From an uncultured Bacteroidales bacterium (GTDB lineage Bacteria > Bacteroidota > Bacteroidia > Bacteroidales > UBA932): 12,752 nt of DNA. A model generated the notes under the pieces. The model did no database searches. It saw only the letters and a list, made by a program, of their open reading frames with translations, and had not been told where the DNA came from. The stretch is from NCBI GenBank assembly GCA_905235775.1, contig CAJOMY010000036.1, positions 1-12,752 of the forward strand. The letters run 5' to 3'. Positions within the stretch are counted from its first letter, which is position 1, and every line of letters starts with the position of its first letter. Shown here one piece after another: positions 6,063 to 12,743 of this stretch. The translations under genes were made by a program, and so were the position numbers.

Positions 6063-7019
6063 TTACTCGTTGACAGCGAGACCACCACCGGCGTTCTCAC
6101 CGCCGAGGCCGTGGCCGTGGCCGGCATGATAGTGGGCGTGGCCCGGAGCGCCAGGATAAGGAAGTTCACAGTACTGGAACTCAGAACCTACATACTCGTG
6201 GGTGGTGACGGTACCGACCACTGCTTCCTCTTTAGTAATGACATTGAAGGCGGTGAGGGTATATACATACTCGCCCATAAACTGACCGACCCAGGCAGTC
6301 CACATGGACCAGGCAGAAACCAAAATCTCCTCTTTCTCTTCGACCTCCTCCTCGAACGTCTCCAACCCCTCATCGATAAGATACTCAACCAGAGAATTGT
6401 AAGCCATCTCATGGCCCGGGTAGAGGCAACCGGATTCGTCCACAACCTCCAAACCCTCGGTGTGGGTATACTTCACAACACCGGTAAGATAGAACTCACT
6501 GTTGTTGTAGTACCAAGAAATCTCGGGAACATCCCCGACAGGGCTGGCATGGCTGTAGGTCGGATAGTGATCGTTGACCAGATACTTCACTTCGATAGAG
6601 TAGTCCTCAAGTTCGTACTCGAGTTCATACGTCCAGTCCCCGGACTGAATCGTGCCCTCGTAGACGATAACCTTGGCGACGCCATTGTAGTGGCCACCGG
6701 CAAGCACCTTGGGGACCTGATGGGTCGTCGTGAAGGCCTGCTCGCCATTGAAGTTGTCGCTTGTGATTTCGATGTTGAGGGTCTGCTCGGCAATGGGCTG
6801 GCCTTCGGAAGCGGAGGCGGACCACTTGTTTCCGTTGATCGCGGTACCGTTGACAAGGATGCTGTAGACACCGTCATAGGCAGCGCCCGTGCGCAGGTCA
6901 ACGACATTGATCGTAACGTCCGCGGTGGCACCGCTGAGCGTGAAAGCAGTCTCAAGCTGCTCAGGCGTGCAAGCGGCAATAGCACCAACTAACGCAATGA
7001 GTGAAAAAAACTTTTTCAT
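6063..7019 (-). CDS. Exported lipoprotein with His/Gly-rich tail, DUF3869-like
   Basis: The start at 7019 is chosen because it gives a clean lipoprotein signal, MKKFFSLIALVGAIAAC, with the lipid-carrying Cys at residue 17. A longer in-frame ATG at 7169 would add 50 residues, run into the promoter and bury the signal. The 318-aa product has an N-terminal beta-rich domain (about 25-105, VTINVVDLRTGAAYDGVYSI) of the kind found in Bacteroidales surface lipoproteins. An acidic middle part (EEEVEEKEE) follows. The end is Pro/Gly/His-rich: HAHYHAGHGHGLGG, then ENAGGGLAVNE. The ending and domain order resemble proteins annotated as DUF3869, though I cannot confirm the family here. Metal binding by the His cluster is inference. 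The gene is first in a two-gene unit with the OmpA-like gene. Confidence 0.82.
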   Translation of the reverse strand: MKKFFSLIALVGAIAACTPEQLETAFTLSGATADVTINVVDLRTGAAYDGVYSILVNGTAINGNKWSASASEGQPIAEQTLNIEITSDNFNGEQAFTTTHQVPKVLAGGHYNGVAKVIVYEGTIQSGDWTYELEYELEDYSIEVKYLVNDHYPTYSHASPVGDVPEISWYYNNSEFYLTGVVKYTHTEGLEVVDESGCLYPGHEMAYNSLVEYLIDEGLETFEEEVEEKEEILVSAWSMWTAWVGQFMGEYVYTLTAFNVITKEEAVVGTVTTHEYVGSEFQYCELPYPGAPGHAHYHAGHGHGLGGENAGGGLAVNE

Positions 7020-7073
7020 TTCTTTAAAATAAATATTAAACATTAAACTAATTTCCTGTTTCGTCCGCAAAGC

Positions 7074-7092
7074 GCATCCCAGTCCGGGATGC
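7074..7092 (-). promoter_or_regulatory. Stem-loop in the lipoprotein mRNA leader
   Basis: GCATCCC (7074-7080) and GGGATGC (7086-7092) form a perfect 7-bp stem with a 5-nt loop. It lies near the 5' end of the leader expected from the promoter at 7109-7139. It could protect the mRNA or tune its translation. No riboswitch family was recognised. Confidence 0.5.
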
Positions 7093-7108
7093 AATACTTT
7101 ACGACCGA

Positions 7109-7139
7109 CAAAGATACAACGAAAAAAACAAAAAACAAA
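7109..7139 (-). promoter_or_regulatory. Strong Bacteroidetes-type promoter for the lipoprotein/OmpA unit
   Basis: On the minus strand TTTG (7139-7136), exactly 19 bases, then TATCTTTG (7116-7109) is a complete match to the primary sigma consensus of the phylum (TTTG-N19-21-TAnnTTTG). The spacer is T-rich. The expected start is near 7104, giving a leader of about 85 nt. Confidence 0.88.
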
Positions 7140-7155
7140 AATTTTTAAAAAAAGA

Positions 7156-8415
7156 TTACTCCTTCCCAATTATACCATTAATATAATAAGGATTGTAGTA
7201 GTTCTTGCTCACTAGATTGTCGGCGGCCTCGGTCCGGAACTCCTTGTAGTAGGTCTGCTCGTTGTTGGCGTTGTAGTCGAAGGTGAGCTGGCCGGCGGTG
7301 GTGATGCGCGGCACGTAGCCGTGGCGGCGGCTGCGGTACGGCGGCAGCGAGATGTGGATGCGGAAACCGCCGTTGGTGTGCGGCTGGAGGTTCTTGGCGA
7401 CCAGGTGCCCGTCCGCGGTGAAGAGCAGGCCGCGCTCAGCGTAGAAGCCCACCGACACGTGACGGAAGTGGCGCACCATCTCGAACTTGAGGCCGTAATC
7501 CCCTACCAGGAAGCGCTGGGCGCGCAGGGTGAACTGCGTCTGCAGCGCGGCGTTGTAGTAGTTGCCGGCAATGTTCCAGACGAATTCCGGCTCCCAGTAG
7601 AAACGCCAGTTGAAGCCGAAAAAGCTGCCCACCGACACGACGCCCAGCTGCGTGTCCACCCAGAAGCGCTCATTCGGGAACCAGTAGGCCAGCTCGAGCG
7701 CGGCGCCGTAGCGGTTGTTGCTGAACTGTCCGATCGTGAACTTGCCCAGGACGTTGAGGTGCCAGGGGTCCCGGAAACGCTGGGACAGCGTGACGAAGCC
7801 CGGATGGACCATATGGTAACGGGACTCGAAGAAGTCGGTGAAGACCGGCACCACGAGCTGGTACGAGAAGCGGGCGCCAGGCCACAGGGGGACCTCCAGG
7901 GCCGGCTTGAGCTCCCAGAGCGACTGGTACACCTGCGTGATGATGAGGTTGATCAGCGAGACGACCGGATACACCGTGATATCCACCTTGCCGAAGCTGT
8001 CGTTCAGCATCTTCTGCCTCCGGACGGCGTCCCAGGAAGCGTCGAGCCGCTTGGTGGTGCTCCAGTGGCCGGCCTCCGGGTCGTAGGTGATCGTGACTTC
8101 GGGAACCTTGTAGGAGGTGCCGATCAGTTTGACGGGTTTGGTCTCGTCCAGCCCGGCGCCCTCCAGAATCTGCACGGCGCGGGCGAAGCCCTCTGCAGGC
8201 AGCTTGTAATAGTCGTTCTCGACGGTGAAGGCGGTGAACGCCGGCGTCTCGACGGCGCGGACGTTCGCAAATCCGGCCTCCGCGAGACGGCGGGCGGTGC
8301 GCTCGGCGCGCGTCTCCCCCAGCGAGAGGCTGTCCGGGGCGGACGTCACCTGAGCGGCCGACGCCAGCGGCATCAGCAGCGAGGACAGGAGGCAGAAGCG
8401 GCGGAGTCTGTTCAT
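7156..8415 (-). CDS. YjbH/GfcD-like outer membrane beta-barrel protein
   Basis: The 419-aa protein has a signal peptide (MNRLRRFCLLSSLLMPLASAA). Residues about 35-115 resemble the N-terminal part of YjbH-type proteins: a repeat of LAEAGFANVRAVE, then a VENDYYK segment and a VPEVTITYD strand. Residues about 150-400 are an aromatic beta-barrel: WPGARFSYQLVVPV, YWFPNERFWVDTQLGVV and FNWRFYWEP. It then has the run RFLVGDYGLKFEMVRHF...VGFYAE, ending in FRIHISLPPYRSRR, close to the family's 'GD.G..FE..R.F....VG' end. YjbH proteins are linked to exopolysaccharide export. No other capsule gene is next to it, so the role is uncertain. A -7 box lies 20 bp before its start. Confidence 0.6.
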   Translation of the reverse strand: MNRLRRFCLLSSLLMPLASAAQVTSAPDSLSLGETRAERTARRLAEAGFANVRAVETPAFTAFTVENDYYKLPAEGFARAVQILEGAGLDETKPVKLIGTSYKVPEVTITYDPEAGHWSTTKRLDASWDAVRRQKMLNDSFGKVDITVYPVVSLINLIITQVYQSLWELKPALEVPLWPGARFSYQLVVPVFTDFFESRYHMVHPGFVTLSQRFRDPWHLNVLGKFTIGQFSNNRYGAALELAYWFPNERFWVDTQLGVVSVGSFFGFNWRFYWEPEFVWNIAGNYYNAALQTQFTLRAQRFLVGDYGLKFEMVRHFRHVSVGFYAERGLLFTADGHLVAKNLQPHTNGGFRIHISLPPYRSRRHGYVPRITTAGQLTFDYNANNEQTYYKEFRTEAADNLVSKNYYNPYYINGIIGKE

Positions 8416-8435
8416 CGCGGGAGGATTCTATCCTG

Positions 8436-8443
8436 CAAAGTTA
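8436..8443 (-). promoter_or_regulatory. -7 box of the YjbH-like gene, overlapping the upstream stop codon
   Basis: TAACTTTG on the minus strand matches TAnnTTTG perfectly. Its first three bases are the TAA stop of the TapB-like gene. No good TTTG is seen 19-21 bases further up. The expected start near 8431 gives a leader of about 16 nt. Confidence 0.55.
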
Positions 8444-9121
8444 ATATTTTTTCAGGACTTCCCGTGCGATGAACTTGGGATTTCCGTTGTTATAGTCGTA
8501 GGAGTCGTGCCGGACCGGGCCGACGCCCGGGGCGTACCAGTTCTCGGAGACGGTGTCACGGTTGCGGCCGACGCCGCGCTCGATCTTGCGCTCGCGCAGC
8601 ACCACGCACTCGAAGGTGCCGGCCGGCACGGTGACCTGCTCGAAGCGGAGCACCTCCCGTCCGATGACCTCAATCGAGTGCGTCATGATGCCCGTCTTGA
8701 CGGTGCAGCGGGCGTCCGGCAGCCGGTCGCCGGGCTTCATGTCGGCGGGCAACACGGCGGGAGAGCCCTCGACTTGCTGCTCCATACCGGGGAACATGTT
8801 GTGCAGGACCGCCCGGAGCGAGGCGCCCAGGTCCTGCTCCGTGGCGCCGTCGGGGCGGACCGTCGTCGTCATCGGGGCGGCGCCGCCGAAGAGCTCTCCC
8901 CCGCCCGGGCCGCGCATCGTGAAGATGTATTCGACGACAAGCCGGCCGCCTTCGCGGCGGGTGCCCGTGTATTCCAGGGTGGTGGTCCGCTCGAGGCGGC
9001 CGTTCGCCTTGGTGCGCTCGTAAGTCAGCATCCGCCCGGCCTGCGTGGGCGTAAACGGCTCCCCCGCCCGGGCCCCCAGGCCCGCAAGCAGGAGCGATAT
9101 CAGCAACAACACATGTTTCAT
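8441..9121 (-). CDS. Exported DUF3108/TapB-like protein
   Basis: The start at 9121 gives a good signal peptide (MKHVLLLISLLLAGLGARA). An upstream in-frame ATG (9169) would put 16 charged residues before it and overlap the promoter. The 226-aa product shows the features of the DUF3108/TapB-like family: an early LTYERTKANGRLERTTTLEYTG strand pair, a middle PADMKPGDRLPDA turn, the PAGTFECVVLRE motif, and NWYAPGVGPVRHDSYD near the end. The molecular role of this family is not well defined. It is a soluble periplasmic or surface-facing beta-sandwich. The YjbH-like gene follows 25 bp downstream, so the two may act together at the envelope. Confidence 0.72.
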   Translation of the reverse strand: MKHVLLLISLLLAGLGARAGEPFTPTQAGRMLTYERTKANGRLERTTTLEYTGTRREGGRLVVEYIFTMRGPGGGELFGGAAPMTTTVRPDGATEQDLGASLRAVLHNMFPGMEQQVEGSPAVLPADMKPGDRLPDARCTVKTGIMTHSIEVIGREVLRFEQVTVPAGTFECVVLRERKIERGVGRNRDTVSENWYAPGVGPVRHDSYDYNNGNPKFIAREVLKKY

Positions 9122-9125
9122 GCTG

Positions 9126-9133
9126 CAAAGATG
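9126..9133 (-). promoter_or_regulatory. -7 box of the TapB-like gene, four bases before ATG
   Basis: CATCTTTG on the minus strand matches seven of the eight positions of TAnnTTTG (C for the first T) and ends only four bases before the ATG at 9121. The transcript would begin at or beside the start codon. No clear -33 box was seen. Confidence 0.5.
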
Positions 9134-9236
9134 CGAAAAAATCCCGTACTTTCGCCTCTGAATCATCACTGCCCTGTCCCCAGACCCCGGTCTGTCCTCA
9201 AATCAGCCCTCCAGCGAGGACGGCTATCGGGAATAA

Positions 9237-10433
9237 TTATTCGGTCCGGCCGGGGTAGGCTTCGAGGGCCTTCCGGAGGACGACGAGGGCCTGGGCGAGG
9301 TCCTCCTTGCAGAGGACGTAGGCAATGCGCACTTCCTGGCGGCCTTCGCCGGGCTCGGTGTAGAAGCCGGCGCCGGGCGCCATCATGACCGTGGCGCCCT
9401 CGTACTGGAAGTCGCGCAGGCACCAGATGCAGAACTTCTCGGCATCGTCCACCGGGAGTTTGGCCATCGTGTAGAACGCACCCATCGGAATGGGCGAATA
9501 CACGCCGGGAATCTTGTTGAGCCCGTCGATCAGGAAGTTGCGGCGCTCCAGGTACTCCTCATAGACCCCGCGCAGATACTCTTTCTGCACGTCCAGCGAC
9601 GCCTCCGCCACGATCTGGCCCAGCAGCGGCGGAGACAGGCGCGCCTGGCAGAACTTCATCACGGCGTCCCGCACGGCCTTGTTCTTCGTGCAGAGGCAGC
9701 CGATGCGGATGCCGCACTCCGAATAGCGCTTGGACACGGAGTCGAACAGGACGACGTTCTCCTCGATCCCCTCCATGTGGAAGGCGGAAATATACGGCAT
9801 GCCGGTGTAGATGAACTCCCGGTACACTTCGTCGCTGAAGAGGAACAGGCCGTGCTTCTTGACGATGTCGCGCAGGCGCTGCATCTCCTTGCGGGTGTAG
9901 AGGTAGCCCGTGGGGTTGTTGGGGTTGCAGATGAGGATGGCCTTGGTGCGCGGGGTGATCTGCTCCTCGAAGGCCTCCACGGAGGGCAGGCGGAAGCCGT
10001 CCTCGATGTTGGTCTTGACGCTCTTGATCACGGCGCCCACGGAGATGGCGAAGGCCATGTAGTTGGCGTAGAACGGATCCGTCACGATCACTTCATCGCC
10101 GGGCCCCAGGCACGCCAGGAACGCGAACAGCACCGCTTCGGACCCGCCCGTCGTGACGATGATCTCCTCCGGGGAGAGGTAGATTCCGTATTCGGCATAG
10201 TACTGCACCATCTTGGTGCGCAGGGACAGGTAGCCGTCGGAAGGGCTGTATTCCAGGATGCTGCGGTCCACGGCCTTAAGGGCGTCCAGGCCGCATTGCG
10301 GCGTCTTGATGTCCGGCTGGCCGATGTTGAGGTGATAGACGTGCACGCCGTTGCGCTTGGCCGCATCGGCGTACGGAGCCAGCTTCCGGATCGGGGAAGA
10401 CGGCATGTTCTGCGCGCGTTGGGAAATCTCCAT
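9237..10433 (-). CDS. PLP-dependent class I/II aminotransferase (aspartate aminotransferase-like)
   Basis: The 398-aa length is standard for fold-type I aminotransferases. Visible landmarks are HLNIGQPD (34-41), TTGGSEA (94-100, phosphate site), NPNNPTG (170-176, Asn contacting PLP), FSDEVY with Asp201 and Tyr204, SVSKRYS with the PLP-binding Lys235, and EVRIAYV with Arg369, which binds the substrate carboxylate. The start at 10433 gives the typical MEISQRAQNMPSSPIRKL. The longer frame to 10514 would read through the promoter. The enzyme transfers an amino group between an amino acid and a 2-oxo acid in the cytoplasm. The substrate cannot be fixed, and aspartate or aromatic specificity are both possible. 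It is monocistronic by layout, with the promoter box at 10438-10445. Confidence 0.92.
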   Translation of the reverse strand: MEISQRAQNMPSSPIRKLAPYADAAKRNGVHVYHLNIGQPDIKTPQCGLDALKAVDRSILEYSPSDGYLSLRTKMVQYYAEYGIYLSPEEIIVTTGGSEAVLFAFLACLGPGDEVIVTDPFYANYMAFAISVGAVIKSVKTNIEDGFRLPSVEAFEEQITPRTKAILICNPNNPTGYLYTRKEMQRLRDIVKKHGLFLFSDEVYREFIYTGMPYISAFHMEGIEENVVLFDSVSKRYSECGIRIGCLCTKNKAVRDAVMKFCQARLSPPLLGQIVAEASLDVQKEYLRGVYEEYLERRNFLIDGLNKIPGVYSPIPMGAFYTMAKLPVDDAEKFCIWCLRDFQYEGATVMMAPGAGFYTEPGEGRQEVRIAYVLCKEDLAQALVVLRKALEAYPGRTE

Positions 10434-10437
10434 GGCA

Positions 10438-10445
10438 CAAAGATA
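10438..10445 (-). promoter_or_regulatory. -7 box of the aminotransferase gene, four bases before ATG
   Basis: TATCTTTG on the minus strand is a perfect TAnnTTTG match and ends four bases before the ATG. The -33 region is weak. The mRNA is predicted to be leaderless or nearly so. Confidence 0.65.
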
Positions 10446-10465
10446 TGAAAAAGTTCCGGACCGTG

Positions 10466-10502
10466 AACAACAAAACGGGTTTCGCTCACGCGGAACCCGT
10501 TT
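10466..10502 (-). terminator. Hairpin with T-rich tail after the SusC/SusD remnant
   Basis: AAACGGGTT (10473-10481) pairs with AACCCGTTT (10494-10502). Four more inner pairs (TCGC with GCGG, one of them G-T) close a TCAC loop. On the minus strand a TTTTGTTGTT tail follows. It fits a terminator for the unit ending at 10665. Confidence 0.65.
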
Positions 10503-10664
10503 CCCACAATACAATTAACCAAAATCTACCACCCGTATCACCTCAAATCGACAGAATGAACGGGCGCAATACAAATTTAGCGCTTTCCCCCACACAGGAA
10601 TTTCACTCAAAGACCAATAACGAGCAATCTTGTTTCAAATCCTTGAATAAGCGGGGAAAAGGGA

Positions 10665-11341
10665 TCATTCATACCAGTCGCGTACGTTCGGATTGACGTT
10701 CTTCTCGGCGAAAGGAATCGGGAAGTAGCTGTGCTTCTCTTTCTTGAAGCCCATGTCCGGGTGTGCGGTGACGCACCAGCCCCAGAGCAGCTTGAAGTTC
10801 GGCTGGGCGCGCTGGTAGTATCCGTCGACGGTGGCGTCATACTTGAGAAGACGGACTCTTCGTTGCCACGGCCGCTGTAGTGGTACAGCGTCTCCATCCT
10901 GTCGGACGGGACCAGGGCGTATTTGCCGGACTGGATGACCTGCCCGAGGGCGGTCTTGGCCCCGGCATAGTCGCCCTTGAACATCAGGGCCTTGCCCTTG
11001 ACGGCCTGGCAGAAGTGGTCGAGGAGCTGGTTGCCTTCCACGCCGGCTGCCTTGCCCTGCAGGGCTGCGGCGGCTACGCGTTTCGTGACATAGCCGATGC
11101 AGGAGACCTCCAGCGTAGTGCCGGGGATGACACGGATCTCGAAGTTTCCGTCGACATCCGTCATGGTGCCATTCGTGGTGCCGGGCACCGTGACGGCAGC
11201 GCCGATGACGGCCTGCCAGCCGGAGTCCACGACACGGCCACGAATGACAGCGGTCTGGGCGGAAGCCAGGCTCGCACCCAGAATGCTCGCAGCGATGATC
11301 ACGGAGATCGCTGCTGCTTTCGTAAACGTTTGTTTGATCAT
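10665..11341 (-). pseudogene. SusC-SusD fusion remnant with internal deletions and a frameshift
   Basis: SusC/SusD pairs take up glycans at the outer membrane. Here residues 1-28 are a signal peptide (ending ASAQ). Residues 32-90 are the carboxypeptidase-regulatory-like N-terminal domain of a SusC transporter (IRGRVVDSGWQAVIGAAVTV, NGTMTDVDGNFEI, CIGYVTKRV). Residues 92-101 (AALQGKAAGV) match the start of a SusC plug. From about 103 it becomes SusD-like: AVKGKALMFKGDYAGAKTAL, VIQSGKYAL and ESVF. Near 10844-10852 the frame is lost by one base. Continuing in the next frame gives KYDATVDGYYQ, then HSYFPIPFAEKNVNPN and RDWYE, a normal SusD C terminus, ending at 10665-10667. Most of SusC and the first part of SusD are gone. 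The uncorrected frame would run on to 10607. It has an intact promoter. Confidence 0.85.
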
Positions 11342-11402
11342 AGATTAAACTGTATTTGGGTTAATAGGGCTACGGGGGATCACAATCACCGCAGCATTTT
11401 CG

Positions 11403-11435
11403 CAAATATACGCGATAATTTCTTAGATAATCAAA
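11403..11435 (-). promoter_or_regulatory. Promoter of the SusC/SusD remnant
   Basis: TTTG (11435-11432), 21 bases, then TATATTTG (11410-11403) on the minus strand fits the Bacteroidetes consensus. The predicted leader is about 55 nt to the ATG at 11341. Confidence 0.8.
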
Positions 11436-11509
11436 TATTTGAGTAGATTATTGTTGAAAATGAATCAGCATTGCTTCGGATTATCGTGTCGCTTGAGTAA
11501 ATATTGATA

Positions 11510-11541
11510 CGGAATGATTCCCGTTTTAAGGGAATAATCCG
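11510..11541. promoter_or_regulatory. Imperfect palindrome upstream of the regulator gene
   Basis: CGGAATGATTCCC (11510-11522) and GGGAATAATCCG (11530-11541) form an inverted repeat with mismatches around GTTTTAA. It lies 31 bp before the regulator ATG, beside a partial -7 box (TAACTTG, 11542-11548). A related CGGATTAT occurs at 11477-11484. It could be an operator. No regulator binding site of this shape is known to me. Confidence 0.4.
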
Positions 11542-11571
11542 TAACTTGCAGCCGATATACAAAATTTCCCG

Positions 11572-12582
11572 ATGAGACGGTCCCATGTCCTCCTCCTGCT
11601 GTTCGCCGCCCTGCTGGGCGGCCCGGCGGCGCACGCCCTCGGCTATTACTTTTTCGAGCACTACACCACGCACGAAGGCCTCCCCTCCAACACGATCCAC
11701 TGCATCTACCAGGACAGTTTCGGCTTCGTGTGGATCGGCACGCGCGACGGCCTGACCCGCTTCGACGGCTACGACTTCCGGAGCCCGGTGCCGTCCGGAG
11801 GGACGAACATCACCACGCTGGCCAGCGTGGACATCGCCGAGGACGAAGACGGCCTCATCTGGTTCAGCACCACCGCCGGCATCGGCTGTTACAACCCGGG
11901 CACCGGAGAGACCCAGGACCTCGGCCGGATGGGCTCCGGCAACGTCTCGTTCGACATCCAGCCGGACATGAAGGGCAGCATCTGGCTCACCGGAGACAAG
12001 ATCTACCGCTACGAAAAGGCGACCGGCGGGCTGAAAGCCTACGCCACCGGCAGCAGCATGCCGCGAAAGATCGTTGTCGACAGCTACGACGCCGTCTGGG
12101 CCATCCTGGCCGACGGAAGCCTGTACTTCTATAACAAGCGCGGCGATGTCTTCAACCAGGCCGACATTCCCTGGCGCCTGACTTTGCTGGAACCCGCCGG
12201 GGACGGCCGGATTCTCGCCACGACCACGGCGGGCGATGTCCTGCTGATCAACACCATCAACCTCACCCAGGAGCCCCGGACGGTTTTCTCCAGCGCCGGA
12301 CGCTCCGACGATCTCGAGATCCGCAACATTCTGGAGCGCCGCTCCGGCGAATACTGGATCGGGACCAACCGCGGACTCTTCGTCAGCAACACGAACGACG
12401 GCTCCGTCTCGCACATCCGCCATCTCGACGCGGATTCACACTCCCTGTCCGCCAACCTCGTCACCTGCCTGTCCAAGGACAAAGCCGGCAACATCTGGTC
12501 CGGCACCTACTACAACGGCATCAACATCTGGCAGGACAAGCAGGATGGGCACTGGCCGAGGTTGGCCGTCAGCCTTGGGTGA
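11572..12582 (+). CDS. Hybrid two-component system regulator, N-terminal sensor part only (truncated)
   Basis: Hybrid two-component regulators sense a glycan fragment in the periplasm and switch on the neighbouring Sus-like genes. Full proteins are well over 1000 aa. After a signal peptide (MRRSHVLLLLFAALLGGPAAHA) the protein begins with YYFFEHYTTHEGLPSNTIHCIYQDSFGFVWIGTRDGLTRFDGYDF, the classic first blade. It continues with Reg_prop blades (EDGLIWFSTTAGIGCYN, KGSIWLTGDKIYRYE, SGEYWIGTNRGLFV, AGNIWSGTYYNGINIW). No Y_Y_Y, membrane helix, kinase, receiver or AraC domain follows. From about 12543 the DNA is the 3' end of cydA in another frame, and the last dozen codons (GHWPRLAVSLG and stop) are read out of frame from it. 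The gene is divergent from the SusC/SusD remnant, as expected for a glycan-use locus. Confidence 0.85.
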   Translation: MRRSHVLLLLFAALLGGPAAHALGYYFFEHYTTHEGLPSNTIHCIYQDSFGFVWIGTRDGLTRFDGYDFRSPVPSGGTNITTLASVDIAEDEDGLIWFSTTAGIGCYNPGTGETQDLGRMGSGNVSFDIQPDMKGSIWLTGDKIYRYEKATGGLKAYATGSSMPRKIVVDSYDAVWAILADGSLYFYNKRGDVFNQADIPWRLTLLEPAGDGRILATTTAGDVLLINTINLTQEPRTVFSSAGRSDDLEIRNILERRSGEYWIGTNRGLFVSNTNDGSVSHIRHLDADSHSLSANLVTCLSKDKAGNIWSGTYYNGINIWQDKQDGHWPRLAVSLG

Positions 12583-12743
12583 TTCAAGACATGCTTCCAA
12601 CTAACGCAGCTATTTCTGCTGTGGGTGTTGGTTCTGTACAACTTACTTTCTTCATCTTCTTGGCACTCTTCACCATCATGCTCATCGCAGAGATTGGTAT
12701 TATGCTGAAGGCGATTAAGAAGGGGCCAGAGATAAATGAATAA
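12543..12743 (+). CDS. cydA: Cytochrome bd ubiquinol oxidase subunit I (CydA), C-terminal fragment
   Basis: In the frame that ends at the TAA at 12741-12743 the sequence reads GWALAEVGRQPWVIQDMLPT, then a membrane helix (about SVQLTFFIFLALFTIMLIAE), then a basic end (IGIMLKAIKKGPEINE). AEVGRQPW is the diagnostic CydA motif, and the last helix and tail are those of Bacteroidales CydA. Only the last 66 residues are present, without a start. Upstream is the regulator gene in a different frame. The codons (gct, ggt, gtt, att, ctt) and base composition are clearly less GC-rich than every other gene here. It is therefore either a recombination scar or a join of two genomes. cydB would be expected next. 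Confidence 0.85.
   Translation, partial: GWALAEVGRQPWVIQDMLPTNAAISAVGVGSVQLTFFIFLALFTIMLIAEIGIMLKAIKKGPEINE

Noticed and set aside
5351..6073. A 240-codon open frame on the plus strand
   Set aside because: It is antisense to the OmpA-like gene, very acidic, and without a plausible start or domain.
7020..7169. Longer start for the lipoprotein gene at 7169
   Set aside because: The extension would cover the complete promoter at 7109-7139 and place the lipobox 67 residues into the protein.
9181..9223. Small hairpins between the aminotransferase and TapB-like genes (CAGACC/GGTCTG at 9181-9194; AGCC-TCC/GGA-GGCT around 9204-9224)
   Set aside because: No T-run follows either stem, so I do not call a terminator, although some 3' end must exist here.
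10434..10514. Longer start for the aminotransferase gene at 10514
   Set aside because: The extension overlaps the -7 box and part of the terminator hairpin, and does not resemble the family N terminus.
10607..10664. Tail of the uncorrected SusC/SusD remnant frame
   Set aside because: These codons are read only because of the frameshift; the natural SusD stop is at 10665-10667.
11431..12423. A 330-codon open frame on the minus strand opposite the regulator gene
   Set aside because: It is the complement of well-recognised Reg_prop blades and shows no family feature of its own. Its end runs into the AT-rich promoter region.
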